A DNA stretch of 48,553 nt from Sphaerobacter sp. (lineage in GTDB: Bacteria; Chloroflexota; Chloroflexia; Thermomicrobiales; Thermomicrobiaceae). Numbering within the stretch: the stretch's first letter is position 1; each line of letters starts with the position of its first letter. Positions 17,336 through 25,789 of this stretch are shown here, in pieces. The DNA lies in assembly GCF_019683595.1 (NCBI RefSeq), contig NZ_JADGHZ010000006.1, forward strand, positions 1-48,553. Direction: 5' to 3'. The notes under the pieces were generated by a model. It saw nothing but the letters and a program-made list of their open reading frames with translations. It did no database searches and was not told the origin of the DNA. The translations under genes were made by a program, and so were the position numbers.

Positions 17336-19159
17336 TCAGGAGGCCACTTCCTCTTGCGGTGGCACCTTACCAGGCTCGTCAGCGCGTTCCTCTTGCTCCC
17401 CATCTCCGAACGGGAGCAGATCCCGGATCGACTCCAGCGTGCGGGAGACACGCCCGCTCCACTCCGTCACCTCCTGCGCGATCATTTCACGCAGGTATGT
17501 GTTATGTTGACCCATGCGCCGGAACTTGCGGTAGCGCTCGCGGACGAGTTTCTCCGGGGAGGCGTCCACCAGCTCACCCAGTGCGTCGGTCAGCGCGTGG
17601 AGTAGAAGTGCCGCGGCGTAGTCCGGATCGGTGTGGGCGCCTCCCTCCGGCTCGGGCACGACCCCGTCGACAACGCCGAGCCGGAAGCAGTCGGCTGCGG
17701 TGATCTTCAGTGACTCCGCGACCTCCGGAGCGCGGGACGCGTCGCGGAACAAGATCGCCGCGGCGCCCTCGGGGGCGATCACGCTGTACACCGCGCGCTC
17801 CAGCATCAGCACCCGGTCGGCAACGCCGAGCGCGAGCGCTCCTCCGCTGCCACCCTCACCGATGATGACGGTGACGGTCGGCACCGGCAGCACGCTCATC
17901 CGCGCGAGCGAGTCGCTTAGCGCCATCGCGATCCCGCGCTCTTCGGCCCCCTCGCCGAGGTACGCGCCCGGCGTGTCCACGAGGGTGATCACCGGCAGGC
18001 GCAGGCGCGCCGCGAGGTCCATCAGCCGCATCGCCTTCCGGTAGCCCTCCGGCAATGCCTGCCCACCCCGCCGCGCAGGGTCTCCGTGGCCGCGCTCGTG
18101 GCCGATGATCACCACGCCGCGGTTGGCGATCTCGCCCAACCCGCCCACAATCGCCGGATCGTCGCCGTACAGCCGGTCGCCATGCAACTCGACGAACTGT
18201 GGGCTGATGCGCCGGATGTAGTCGAGCGTCGTGGGACGCTCCGGGTGCCGCGCGATCTGGACGATATCCCAGGCCCGCTCGGCACTGGCGCCAGGTTTGG
18301 GCATCGCCGGTCGCTCATCGCGCTTGATGACCCCTCGCTGGCTGACGATGCGGAGGATCGTCGCGACCGTGTCGCGGAGGCGCGGGCGCGCGACCACTTG
18401 GTCGATGAAGCCGTGGGCGTAAAGGAACTCGGCCGAGTGGGAACGCACGTCGTCACGGCCGGCAGTCTGCTCGATGACCCGCGGGCCGGCGAAGCCGATC
18501 AGCGCCTTCGGCTCGGCCAGGATGATGTCTCCCTGGTTGGCGAAGCTCGCGTAGATGCCACCGGTCGTTGGGTTGGTAAGGATGGAGATGTACGGCACGT
18601 GCGAGTCGTGCGCGCGCTTGGCCGCTGCGGCCGTCTTGGCCATCTGGACCAGGCTGAGCATCCCCTCCTGCATCCGGGCGCCGCCCGATGCGGCGACCGT
18701 GATGATCGGGATACGCTTCTCGGCCGCCCGCTCGAAGGCGAGGGTGACCTTCTCGCCCACCACCGAGCCCATGCTGCCGCCGAGGAAGCGAAAGTCGAGC
18801 ACCGCCACGACGACCGGGTGGCCCATGATGCGTGCCGTTCCGGTGACGACCGCCTCCGTCAAGCCGGTCTGCTCGCGCGCCTCCAGCACCCGGCGCCGGT
18901 ACGGCAAGCGGTCTGAGAAGACGAGCGGGTCGACAGAGACAAGTTGCCGATTGAACTCCTCAAACGAACCCGGGTCGACGAGCAACTCGATCCGCTGCAG
19001 CGCCGGGATCGTCATGTGATGTCCGCACGCGCCACAGACACCGTAGCGCGCATACGTGACATCTGCGGTGAGGTCGGCGCTGCACTTCGGGCATTGCTTC
19101 GCGGCGTCCATCCGCTCCTGACGACTCTCCTCGGGTCTGGCTTCCCGGCTGAGTCCCAT
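17336..19159 (-). CDS. accDA: Fused acetyl-CoA carboxylase carboxyltransferase, beta-alpha (AccD-AccA)
   Basis: A 607-residue fusion of both carboxyltransferase subunits of acetyl-CoA carboxylase, which moves the carboxyl group from biotin to acetyl-CoA to make malonyl-CoA. Residues 1 to about 280 are AccD: a four-Cys zinc ribbon (Cys23, 26, 42, 45), FLGGSMGSVVGEK, ITVAASGGARMQEGMLSL and LTNPTTGGIYASFA. Residues from about 293 are AccA: PERPTTLDYI, FVELHGDRLYGDDPAIVGGL, GQALPEGYRKAMRLM, VDTPGAYLGEGAEERGIA, IGEGGSGGALALGVADRV and VIAPEGAAAILFRDA. In most bacteria these are separate chains forming an alpha2beta2 complex. The ATG at 19159 has GGAGGCGAC upstream. The biotin carrier and carboxylase (accB, accC) are not here. 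Confidence 0.94.
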   Translation of the reverse strand: MGLSREARPEESRQERMDAAKQCPKCSADLTADVTYARYGVCGACGHHMTIPALQRIELLVDPGSFEEFNRQLVSVDPLVFSDRLPYRRRVLEAREQTGLTEAVVTGTARIMGHPVVVAVLDFRFLGGSMGSVVGEKVTLAFERAAEKRIPIITVAASGGARMQEGMLSLVQMAKTAAAAKRAHDSHVPYISILTNPTTGGIYASFANQGDIILAEPKALIGFAGPRVIEQTAGRDDVRSHSAEFLYAHGFIDQVVARPRLRDTVATILRIVSQRGVIKRDERPAMPKPGASAERAWDIVQIARHPERPTTLDYIRRISPQFVELHGDRLYGDDPAIVGGLGEIANRGVVIIGHERGHGDPARRGGQALPEGYRKAMRLMDLAARLRLPVITLVDTPGAYLGEGAEERGIAMALSDSLARMSVLPVPTVTVIIGEGGSGGALALGVADRVLMLERAVYSVIAPEGAAAILFRDASRAPEVAESLKITAADCFRLGVVDGVVPEPEGGAHTDPDYAAALLLHALTDALGELVDASPEKLVRERYRKFRRMGQHNTYLREMIAQEVTEWSGRVSRTLESIRDLLPFGDGEQEERADEPGKVPPQEEVAS

Positions 19160-19297
19160 CGTCGCCTCCGACCGCGCGTTCTTCTGTCGTGTCCTCGTTG
19201 CCACGATCATATCAGACCCCAGGGCACCAGGCTGCCGAGTCTGCTACCATGCATCCGCAGTGGCGGAGCGGGCGCGCGGTAGAAGGGAGCGCTTGCG

Positions 19298-20782
19298 GTG
19301 CGGTTTGCCATCGGGGCGATCTGGCACCAGACCAACAGCTTCTCACCGGTACCGACCACCCTAGAAGACTTTGCGGCATACCGTTATGTCCAGGGCGACG
19401 CTCTGATCGACACCGCGAGCGCTGGGCATACCGCCCTCGCCGGAGCCATCCGCACTGCGGCGCACCTCAGCCACGATGTGCTCCCCTTGATTGAGGCCCG
19501 CGCCCCGAGTGGCGGTCCGCTCTCCGATGCGGACTTCGAGCGCCTGACCAGCGAGCTGTGCTCCCGGCTCCGCGAAGCGCGCGACGCGATCGACGGCGTC
19601 CTGCTCGACCTCAGCGGAGGGTTGATCACAACGAGTGACCCGGACGCCGAGGCGACACTCCTCACCTCGGTACGGGAAGTCGTGGGAGGGGCGGTCCCGA
19701 TCGTCGCGGCGGTCGGTCCACACGCGAACCTTTCCCCTCGCCTCGTCGATGCTGCGACGCTGTTAGTCGGACCGAGCGCCGTACCGGACGCTGACCCGGC
19801 CGCCCGCGGGGAGCGGGCGGTGGCGCTCCTCGCGCTCGTGGCGTCCGGTGAGGTAAAGCCCGCCGTCGCGCTGCGGCAAGTGCCGCTCCTCGTGCCACTC
19901 CCTGCCCAGGACACCGGAGCCGGTGCTATGGCAGAGATCGCGGAGCTGGCGCGCCAGTGCGAACGGGAGCCGGGCGTGCTCTGCGCCATGGTGACCGGCG
20001 GCTTCCCGTATGCCGACGTACCCCACGCCGGTGCGGCCGTTGTCGTCGCGACCCACGGAGATTCGACCCGCGCTGCCGACCTGGCTGCGACGGTGGAAGC
20101 CGCCTTTGCCGAGCGCAATGGGCAGTGGACGGTGAACCCCGCCAACATCGAGGCCGCCATCCACGACGCGATGGCGGCACGGGAACACCCATTCGTGCTG
20201 GCTGACACGGGAGACGACCCGGGAGCCGGCGGACCGGGAGACGGGACCGGCCTCCTCTGGGGCCTGCTCGATCTCGGCGCGCGAGGGGCGGCCATCGGCG
20301 TGATCACCGACCCCGAAGCGGTCGACGCTGCCATCGCCGCTGGAGTCGGCGCCGAGGTGACGCTCTCAGTCGGAGCGCGGCGAGACCGGCTCCACGGCTA
20401 TCCGATCGATGTCCACGGCCGCGTCGCATCCATCGGGCCCGGGAAGATCGTGCGCGAGGGGCCGCTCGACTCCGGCCTGGAGATTGACATGGGCCGATCG
20501 GTGGTCGTGGAGGCGCGTGGCCGCCACGAGGGGGATGTCGCGATCATCCTCGCGGAGCGCCGCGTCGAGCTTGACGACCCGGCCATCTTCCGCGCCCACG
20601 GAATCGATCCGGCGACGATGCGCATCCTGGCCGTTAAGTCGAGCCTGCGGTACCGCGTCGGTTTCGGCGCGGTCGCTTCAAAGATGGTCGCCGTCGCGAC
20701 GCCCGGGGTGACAGTCCCTGACTTCGCCTTCTTCCCGTACCAGCGACTTCGCCGGCCGATCGCGCCGCTCGACCCACTGTAG
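19298..20782 (+). CDS. Divergent M81 (MlrC/microcystinase-like) family protein
   Basis: A 494-residue protein with the two-domain layout of the M81/DUF1485 family. Family landmarks are visible, but several metal-site motifs are changed: the N-terminal HETNTFSP-type motif is H10-Q-T-N-S-F-S-P; the usual DLHGAM is DLSGGL (Ser106 in place of His); the usual DLHANLS is GPHANLS (Gly140 in place of Asp, His142 kept); the usual PHxD is P-D164-A-D166. The later glycine-rich DPGAGGPGDGT is well kept. Known relatives are zinc hydrolases of cyclic peptides or small amides; this copy may bind metal differently or not at all. Start: GTG at 19298 with AAGGGAG upstream. Divergent from accDA. Family sure, activity unknown. 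Confidence 0.75.
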   Translation: MRFAIGAIWHQTNSFSPVPTTLEDFAAYRYVQGDALIDTASAGHTALAGAIRTAAHLSHDVLPLIEARAPSGGPLSDADFERLTSELCSRLREARDAIDGVLLDLSGGLITTSDPDAEATLLTSVREVVGGAVPIVAAVGPHANLSPRLVDAATLLVGPSAVPDADPAARGERAVALLALVASGEVKPAVALRQVPLLVPLPAQDTGAGAMAEIAELARQCEREPGVLCAMVTGGFPYADVPHAGAAVVVATHGDSTRAADLAATVEAAFAERNGQWTVNPANIEAAIHDAMAAREHPFVLADTGDDPGAGGPGDGTGLLWGLLDLGARGAAIGVITDPEAVDAAIAAGVGAEVTLSVGARRDRLHGYPIDVHGRVASIGPGKIVREGPLDSGLEIDMGRSVVVEARGRHEGDVAIILAERRVELDDPAIFRAHGIDPATMRILAVKSSLRYRVGFGAVASKMVAVATPGVTVPDFAFFPYQRLRRPIAPLDPL

Positions 20783-20815
20783 CCACCTGGTTAGCCCCTC
20801 CGCGAGCAGTCTGGC

Positions 20816-20839
20816 TCCCGTCGCCGCCGGCGACCGGGA
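20816..20839. terminator. Hairpin between convergent genes
   Basis: TCCC+GTCGCC (20816-20825) pairs with GGCGAC+GGGA (20829-20839, one bulged C at 20835) around a 3-nt loop. It sits between the stops of the M81-like gene and otsB and could end both transcripts, though no T run is seen. Confidence 0.45.
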
Positions 20840-20862
20840 CGGTCACGCCGGGAAGCGAGGCG

Positions 20863-21663
20863 TCACGCCAGCCGGTCTGCCAGTGCGGTGAGGAAGGCGA
20901 TCACCCCATCGACGCCATCCACCGTCACGTCTGCCTGTTGGGCGATTTCGGAGGGAGTCTCCGGCCCCACGACGCCAACCGTGAGCGCGTGCAGCCCCTG
21001 CTCGATCGCCAGTCGCTGTATCTCGCTCATCGCGTCCAGGTCGGTGACGTCGTCGCCCACGAAAACGACCGATCGCAGGCCCCGCTCCTGGATCAGATCC
21101 CGTGCAGCCGTTCCTTTGTTCACGGTGATCGGCGGCCGCACCTCGAAGACCATCCGCCCGGGCCGAACGACGAGCCCCTCGGCCGTTGCCACGGGAACGA
21201 GCGCCGCGCGAACCAACTCCTCGGCGCTCGCCGGGTCTGTCGTCTCGCGGTAGTGGATCGAGAGGGTGAGGTCCTTGTCCTCGACGCGCACGCCCGCGAG
21301 TGTCACCGTCGCCCGCATCTGCGCCGCCACGCGCGCCATGCGATCCCGGAACCGCATGGCCTCGGGCGACGCGGTGACCTGGCCGCCGTGCCAGCGCTCC
21401 AACCCATGGTTGCCGATGTAGACGAGCTCGGGGACGGCCACCAGACGCCGGGCATCGGCGGCAGAGCGACCGGAGACGACTGCGACGACGTCAAGAACGG
21501 TCGCCAGGCGAGCGAGTGCCGCCCGAGCAGCGGGTTCCACCGTCGCGGCCTCCGGCGGGGCCGTCACCCGGCTGATCGTCCCGTCGATGTCGGTCAGCAG
21601 TCCCGCCGGGCGATGCAGGAGCACGGTAGCCGCCCGCTCAGCCACGTCGTTGCTTTGCGTCAC
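20863..21663 (-). CDS. otsB: Trehalose-phosphatase
   Basis: A 266-residue HAD-superfamily phosphatase of the OtsB type, removing phosphate from trehalose-6-phosphate. Motif I is LLTDIDGTIS with nucleophile D25 and D27; motif II includes VVAVVSGRS; GNHGLERW follows; the motif III Lys is in TVNKGTAAR; motif IV is VFVGDDVTDLDAM. Length matches the family. I take GTG at 21663, which has GAGAGGGGG upstream; an ATG at 21708 would add 15 residues with no family similarity. No trehalose-6-phosphate synthase (otsA) is adjacent or in the window, so its substrate supplier lies elsewhere; a related sugar phosphate is also possible. Confidence 0.9.
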   Translation of the reverse strand: MTQSNDVAERAATVLLHRPAGLLTDIDGTISRVTAPPEAATVEPAARAALARLATVLDVVAVVSGRSAADARRLVAVPELVYIGNHGLERWHGGQVTASPEAMRFRDRMARVAAQMRATVTLAGVRVEDKDLTLSIHYRETTDPASAEELVRAALVPVATAEGLVVRPGRMVFEVRPPITVNKGTAARDLIQERGLRSVVFVGDDVTDLDAMSEIQRLAIEQGLHALTVGVVGPETPSEIAQQADVTVDGVDGVIAFLTALADRLA

Positions 21664-21724
21664 CTGGCCCCCTCTCCGTTTGCACCCTGACCGAACGATC
21701 CAGAACATCTCATGACCTGAAGCC

Positions 21725-21754
21725 CAGACATCCACCCCCTCGGCCTTATATAAT
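21725..21754 (+). promoter_or_regulatory. Putative promoter of the MFS transporter gene
   Basis: CAGACA (21725-21730) and a perfect TATAAT (21749-21754) with an 18-nt spacer, 54 nt upstream of the GTG start. Confidence 0.5.
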
Positions 21755-21808
21755 CACCTGGCGCCGCTCAGGGCGCGGGGGAACAGTGGAGGGATTGACC
21801 GGGGGACC

Positions 21809-23089
21809 GTGGTCGAGTACGTCCATCAGATCAAGCGCTTTCGTCGGGAGATTCGGCTCTTCCTTGTCTTCAACCTCTTCGCCAACATCGCCATCGGCGT
21901 GTTCGCGCTCATCTACAACCTCTATCTCGTGAGCCTGTCGCACCGCGAGGACTTCATCGGGAGCTACAACGCGGTCTACACGCTCGCCATGGCCGGTGCC
22001 GCCCTCATCATGGGGCCGCTGATTGGCCGCTTTGGCAACTGGGCGTGCCTGATCTACGGCACAGCCGTCTTCCTTATCGCATCGCTCGTGCTGGCGCTCG
22101 TGCATCAGTCCTGGGTAATCCTCGCGACGTCGGTGATCGCCGGAGGCGCCTCGGCCTTCGTCGTCGTCCCGGTCATGCCGTTCCTCGTTGAATGGGCACG
22201 ACCGGAGACCCGGTCGGTCGCGGCCGCGGTGACCTTCTCGATCCAGTCACTGTCTGCGACGCTGGGCAGCCTGATCGGCGGCTGGTCTCCGCGACTCATC
22301 AGCACGCTTCTCGGCGTCTCACCCACGGGCGTCACGGCCTACCGGTTGACCCTCATCGCCGGGGTGGCGCTCGGCGTGCTCGCGATCGTCCCGCTCTGGC
22401 GGATGAAGCACGCCCGTGGCCACCGTGCTGGCGAGACGGGCCAGGCGCTGATCGTTAGCGAGGCAACGCCCCAGCGCCGCACCGTGCGCCGCCATATCAC
22501 GATGTTCGTACTCGCCGGGCTGATCCTGAGCATCGGCTCGGGCGCGGTCGTGCCGTTCTACAACGTCTACCTGGCCAGCATCGGCGCCGGCCCGAGCCAG
22601 ATCGGGCTCATCTACGCGTTGGCCGGGATCGTGGCTGCGATCGTGGGGTTGGGGGCACCGGCGATCGGTCGCCGGTTCGGCCCGTTGGGCGCCGAGGCGC
22701 TGCTCCGCCTCCTGCCGGTCCCGTTCTTCCTGGTACTGCCGCTGGTGCCCGGCTTGGGACTCGCGCTGATCGCGCACATCGTGCGCATGACCGCCGTGAG
22801 CGTCGCCTGGCCGATCAACTCGACCTTCATTTCCGAGTTGCTTCCGTCACGGGCGCGCGCCAACGCCTTCAGCCTGCGCAGCGGCGTCTGGAACCTGGGG
22901 TACGCCGCCGCCAGCCTGCTGGCGGGACAACTCATCGTCGCCGCTGGCTACAATGCCATCTTCATCATCTTTGCGTTGTCGCAGGCAGGCAGCACCGCGG
23001 TCTTCACCGGCTATTTCTCGCGTGTCCGCCAGCACGCGGCGGCGCAAGCCACCGCTCAGGCCGAGCCGGCCACACCCGCTGTCCCCTGA
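21809..23089 (+). CDS. Major facilitator superfamily transporter
   Basis: A 426-residue membrane protein with about 12 hydrophobic segments in two halves, split by a polar central loop (about 198-230, KHARGHRAGETGQ). N-terminal half: FLVFNLFANIAIGVFALIYN, the GxLxDRxGxR-like loop as GPLIGRFGNW, and SIQSLSATLGSLIGGW. C-terminal half: VLAGLILSIGSGAVVPFYNV, GAPAIGRRFGPLG and the long PSRARANAFSLRSGVWNLGY. The tail is Ala/Gln/Pro-rich. MFS membership is sure, the substrate is unknown. Start GTG at 21809 with GGGGGA just upstream. Its stop lies 13 nt from that of the convergent CBS gene. Confidence 0.88.
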   Translation: MVEYVHQIKRFRREIRLFLVFNLFANIAIGVFALIYNLYLVSLSHREDFIGSYNAVYTLAMAGAALIMGPLIGRFGNWACLIYGTAVFLIASLVLALVHQSWVILATSVIAGGASAFVVVPVMPFLVEWARPETRSVAAAVTFSIQSLSATLGSLIGGWSPRLISTLLGVSPTGVTAYRLTLIAGVALGVLAIVPLWRMKHARGHRAGETGQALIVSEATPQRRTVRRHITMFVLAGLILSIGSGAVVPFYNVYLASIGAGPSQIGLIYALAGIVAAIVGLGAPAIGRRFGPLGAEALLRLLPVPFFLVLPLVPGLGLALIAHIVRMTAVSVAWPINSTFISELLPSRARANAFSLRSGVWNLGYAAASLLAGQLIVAAGYNAIFIIFALSQAGSTAVFTGYFSRVRQHAAAQATAQAEPATPAVP

Positions 23090-23102
23090 CGGATGGGGCG
23101 CC

Positions 23103-23588
23103 CTACATGCCGGGCGGGTCCCGTTGCAGCTCGATGGCGGTAGAGCCGCACATCTCACACGCATCAGGCCGGTGGAAACCGCGCACGAAGTAGCCGCAAT
23201 CGGGACACGCCCACCTGGTGATGGAGAAGAGCCTCACCAGGTCCGACCTGCTGACGATCCCGACCAGCCGGCCCTCAGCCACGACCGGAACCCGCCGCAC
23301 GTTCCGCTCGGTCAGGATCCCGGCCACCTGCTCGGCCAGGGCATCCTCCAGGACGCTGATGACGTCGCGGCTCATGATGTCCGCGGCCGTCCGCCCCTTC
23401 TTGCTGATCACGTCGAACTCGCTGACGATCCCGAGCAAGGCGCCACTCTCGTCGACAACGGGCATTCCGCTGATCCGGTGGGCATACAGGAGTCTCGCTA
23501 CCTCGTCGACGCCCGTTTGAGGAAAAACGGTGATCACATTCGGCGTCATGATCTCTTTGACGGTAACTTCCATCGTTGTCTGGGTCAT
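23103..23588 (-). CDS. CBS-domain pair with C-terminal zinc ribbon
   Basis: A 161-residue protein. Residues 10-60 and 68-121 are two CBS motifs (VKEIMTPNVITVFPQTGVDE, GMPVVDESGALLGIVSEFDV; ADIMSRDVISVLEDALAEQV, RRVPVVAEGRLVGIVSRSDL), which together bind adenine nucleotides such as AMP or ATP. A short ribbon follows with Cys128-x2-Cys131 and Cys144-x2-Cys147, rubredoxin-like, probably holding zinc or iron. ATG at 23588 with GGGAGCAGG upstream. It is the last gene of a minus-strand run after the lipoate ligase gene, 110 nt away. Energy or redox sensing is plausible, but no partner is identified. Confidence 0.88.
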   Translation of the reverse strand: MTQTTMEVTVKEIMTPNVITVFPQTGVDEVARLLYAHRISGMPVVDESGALLGIVSEFDVISKKGRTAADIMSRDVISVLEDALAEQVAGILTERNVRRVPVVAEGRLVGIVSRSDLVRLFSITRWACPDCGYFVRGFHRPDACEMCGSTAIELQRDPPGM

Positions 23589-23698
23589 GCGCCTGCTCCC
23601 TCACGACGTGCCGTCGGCGGCGCCGACGGCAGCACACACAACCGGTGTGAATCCGGGTACGGCAGCAGCGCGATTTCCGTGCCAGCTTCGACAGGAAG

Positions 23699-24553
23699 TC
23701 ACCGGCGGAGGGTCCAGGCCTCCGACCCGTAGCGTTCGACAGTGAGCTGCGCCGCGGCTTGAACCTCCGCAGGGAGGAGCATACCTGTCTCCAGGTCGCC
23801 GGGGATCGCCGTGGCGAACGCGGCATGCAGTGCCGAGGCCACGGCGTGGGGGTCGACCGGCTCGCCCAGCAGGTCGTCGAGCCCGGCGGCACGCTCGCGC
23901 AGCAGCGCAGTCCAGCGCTCCGTACCGGTCACGGACGCGACCCGCAGCACCCTGGCCAGCTCCTGGTAGGGAAACCGGGTATACACGGCTGCCTGGACGG
24001 CAACCACGCCGCGCCGCCGGACCTGCGAAAGCCCGACCACCTTCCGTGTGCCGGTCACAAGCTCGAATGGAGCAAGGCCACCGAAGCACGCCGGCTGCAA
24101 CTCGGGCGGAGTGACGGCTTTCCGCGCATCGGCGGCCTCGACCGCGCGGACGTGCGCTCCAAAGCGCGCGAGGGCCTGCCCGATCACCTCACTGACCCGC
24201 GCGTAGGTCAGGGTGATATCGGACGGGGCGAACCAGGAACCGGGCGGCACGATCAAATCAAGGCTGACCGCATCGGCATCGTGGTAGACCGCCGTCCCAC
24301 CCGAGAGGCGCCGCAGCACCCGGAAGCCGAGCGAGCGACAGGCGTCGAGGTCGAGGTCGGCCGCCGGTTGGCTCACGCCGAGGATCACAACCGGCTCGGA
24401 CCATGAGTAGAGGCGCAGCGTGGGCGGTGAGGCGCCGGACGCGACACCTGCGAGGATGGCCTCGGTCACGGCGAGTTGCTCGGCGCCCGGTCCGTGCCGC
24501 AGGCCTAGGAACCGGTAGACGCCTCGCTCCGGCGTCACGTCCGACCCCTGCAT
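23699..24553 (-). CDS. Lipoate-protein ligase / octanoyltransferase family protein
   Basis: A 284-residue member of the biotin/lipoate A/B ligase family. Motifs: RRLSGGTAVYHD (81-92), the lysine motif RKVVGLSQVRRRG with Lys171, and Cys156 in PACFGGLAPFEL, at the place where LipM-type octanoyltransferases carry their catalytic Cys. This favours octanoyl (or lipoyl) transfer to lipoyl domains over ATP-dependent scavenging by LplA, but the split is not certain. The ATG at 24553 overlaps the stop of the upstream dehydrogenase gene by one base, so translation is coupled. The C-terminus lacks a large accessory domain. Lipoylated targets such as pyruvate dehydrogenase E2 or GcvH are not in the window. 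Confidence 0.85.
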   Translation of the reverse strand: MQGSDVTPERGVYRFLGLRHGPGAEQLAVTEAILAGVASGASPPTLRLYSWSEPVVILGVSQPAADLDLDACRSLGFRVLRRLSGGTAVYHDADAVSLDLIVPPGSWFAPSDITLTYARVSEVIGQALARFGAHVRAVEAADARKAVTPPELQPACFGGLAPFELVTGTRKVVGLSQVRRRGVVAVQAAVYTRFPYQELARVLRVASVTGTERWTALLRERAAGLDDLLGEPVDPHAVASALHAAFATAIPGDLETGMLLPAEVQAAAQLTVERYGSEAWTLRR

Positions 24554-25617
24554 CAGTACATGCGCGCCTTATCCAGCACGTTGCGCATCTCGTCCACGCG
24601 TCCCTCGATGAAGCATCGGAGGTTGTGGCAGAAGATCTCGGTGATCTTCCGGTTCTCGCTGTACGCCGTGCTGGCCGAGTGCGGATTGATCAGGACGTTG
24701 GGGAAATCCCAGAGCGGGCTGTCCGGTGGAAGCGGCTCGGTCCGGAACACGTCCAAGGCGGCGAATGCGATCTTGCCCGAGCGGAGCGCGTCGATTAGCG
24801 CATCCTCGTCGACGACCTTCCCACGCGCGATGTTCACGAAGACGACGCCGTCCTTCATGGCGGCGAAGGCATCGCGGTCGATCATGTTCTCTGTCTCCGG
24901 GGTGTGCGGGCAGCAGAGCACGACGGCGTCCGCCTGGCCCAGCATCTCCCCCAACTGCTCGCGTGGGTAGAGCCGCTCGACCCCGAGCGTGGCCGCTCGC
25001 TCGGGCGACGAGTTGCGCCCCATTGCGATCGGGCGCATCCCGAAGCAGCGGGCGATCCGCGCAACCTCGCGGCCGATGCGCCCCGGCCCGACGATCGCGA
25101 TCGTCTTTCCCGCCAGTTCATCGGACGCGAAGCGCTCCCAGCGGTGCGCCTGCTGGTCCGCCCGCAGGCGCGGATACTGCTTGACGTGCATCAGGAGGGC
25201 CATGAAGACGAACTCGGCCAGCGGCCCGGCATGGACGCCACTGGCGGTCGTCACGATCAGATGTGAGTCGACCAATCCGAGCCGCGCCACGAGCTGCCCG
25301 ACCCCGGCGCTCGTCGTCTGCACCCACTTCAGCCGCGGCGCCATCCGGAGGAGGGCACCGTCGCCCGGAATGCGCTTCGGGAAGTCCCACAGCACGTGGG
25401 CCCGCGCCAGGTGCGCGTTGAAGCGCGCCTGTTGTTCCTCCGAGAGCCGGAAGTCGGGCGGCCCGTCGTGGTCCGCCACGTAGCGGGTCGGCGGCAACAG
25501 GTCCGGCTCGTAGATGATCTCAACGTGATCGCCGCCGACCTCCCGCATCCGATCGACGTGCTCCGGTTCCAGCGGCGAGGTGATGAATACCGTGATCCGC
25601 TCGCGCTCCCCAACCAT
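24553..25617 (-). CDS. D-2-hydroxyacid dehydrogenase (NAD-dependent)
   Basis: A 354-residue member of the D-isomer-specific 2-hydroxyacid dehydrogenase family. NAD-binding GPGRIG (177-182); catalytic Arg265 in NIARGKVVDE, Glu294 in DVFRTEPLPP and His313 in INPHSAST are all present, so it should be active in interconverting a 2-keto acid and a D-2-hydroxyacid. The N-terminal substrate domain includes a longer insertion around YEPDLLPPTRYVADHDGPPD than in standard members. The substrate is unknown. I start at ATG 25617 (GAGAGGAGCG upstream) rather than the in-frame codon at 25650. Coupled to the following lipoate ligase gene and divergent from the FAD oxidase gene. Confidence 0.92.
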   Translation of the reverse strand: MVGERERITVFITSPLEPEHVDRMREVGGDHVEIIYEPDLLPPTRYVADHDGPPDFRLSEEQQARFNAHLARAHVLWDFPKRIPGDGALLRMAPRLKWVQTTSAGVGQLVARLGLVDSHLIVTTASGVHAGPLAEFVFMALLMHVKQYPRLRADQQAHRWERFASDELAGKTIAIVGPGRIGREVARIARCFGMRPIAMGRNSSPERAATLGVERLYPREQLGEMLGQADAVVLCCPHTPETENMIDRDAFAAMKDGVVFVNIARGKVVDEDALIDALRSGKIAFAALDVFRTEPLPPDSPLWDFPNVLINPHSASTAYSENRKITEIFCHNLRCFIEGRVDEMRNVLDKARMY

Positions 25618-25733
25618 GCTGTTCGTCGCTCCTCTCACCCCTTCACCCAACCCGCAGCGCGATCGCGCTCATCCCGGCTCACTCTACCATGCTCTACACG
25701 CAGCGGGTGCCGACCAGGTCGCCAGTATTGCTC

Positions 25734-25742
25734 TGCTATACT
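25734..25742 (+). promoter_or_regulatory. Extended -10 element of the FAD oxidase gene
   Basis: TGC-TATACT, with TATACT at 25737-25742, lies 47 nt upstream of the ATG. No convincing -35 box; an extended -10 promoter is the simplest reading. Confidence 0.45.
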
Positions 25743-25789
25743 GCGGCGGCGGATGGTCCAAGGGCGCTGCGGAGAGGGAGGACAACCGG

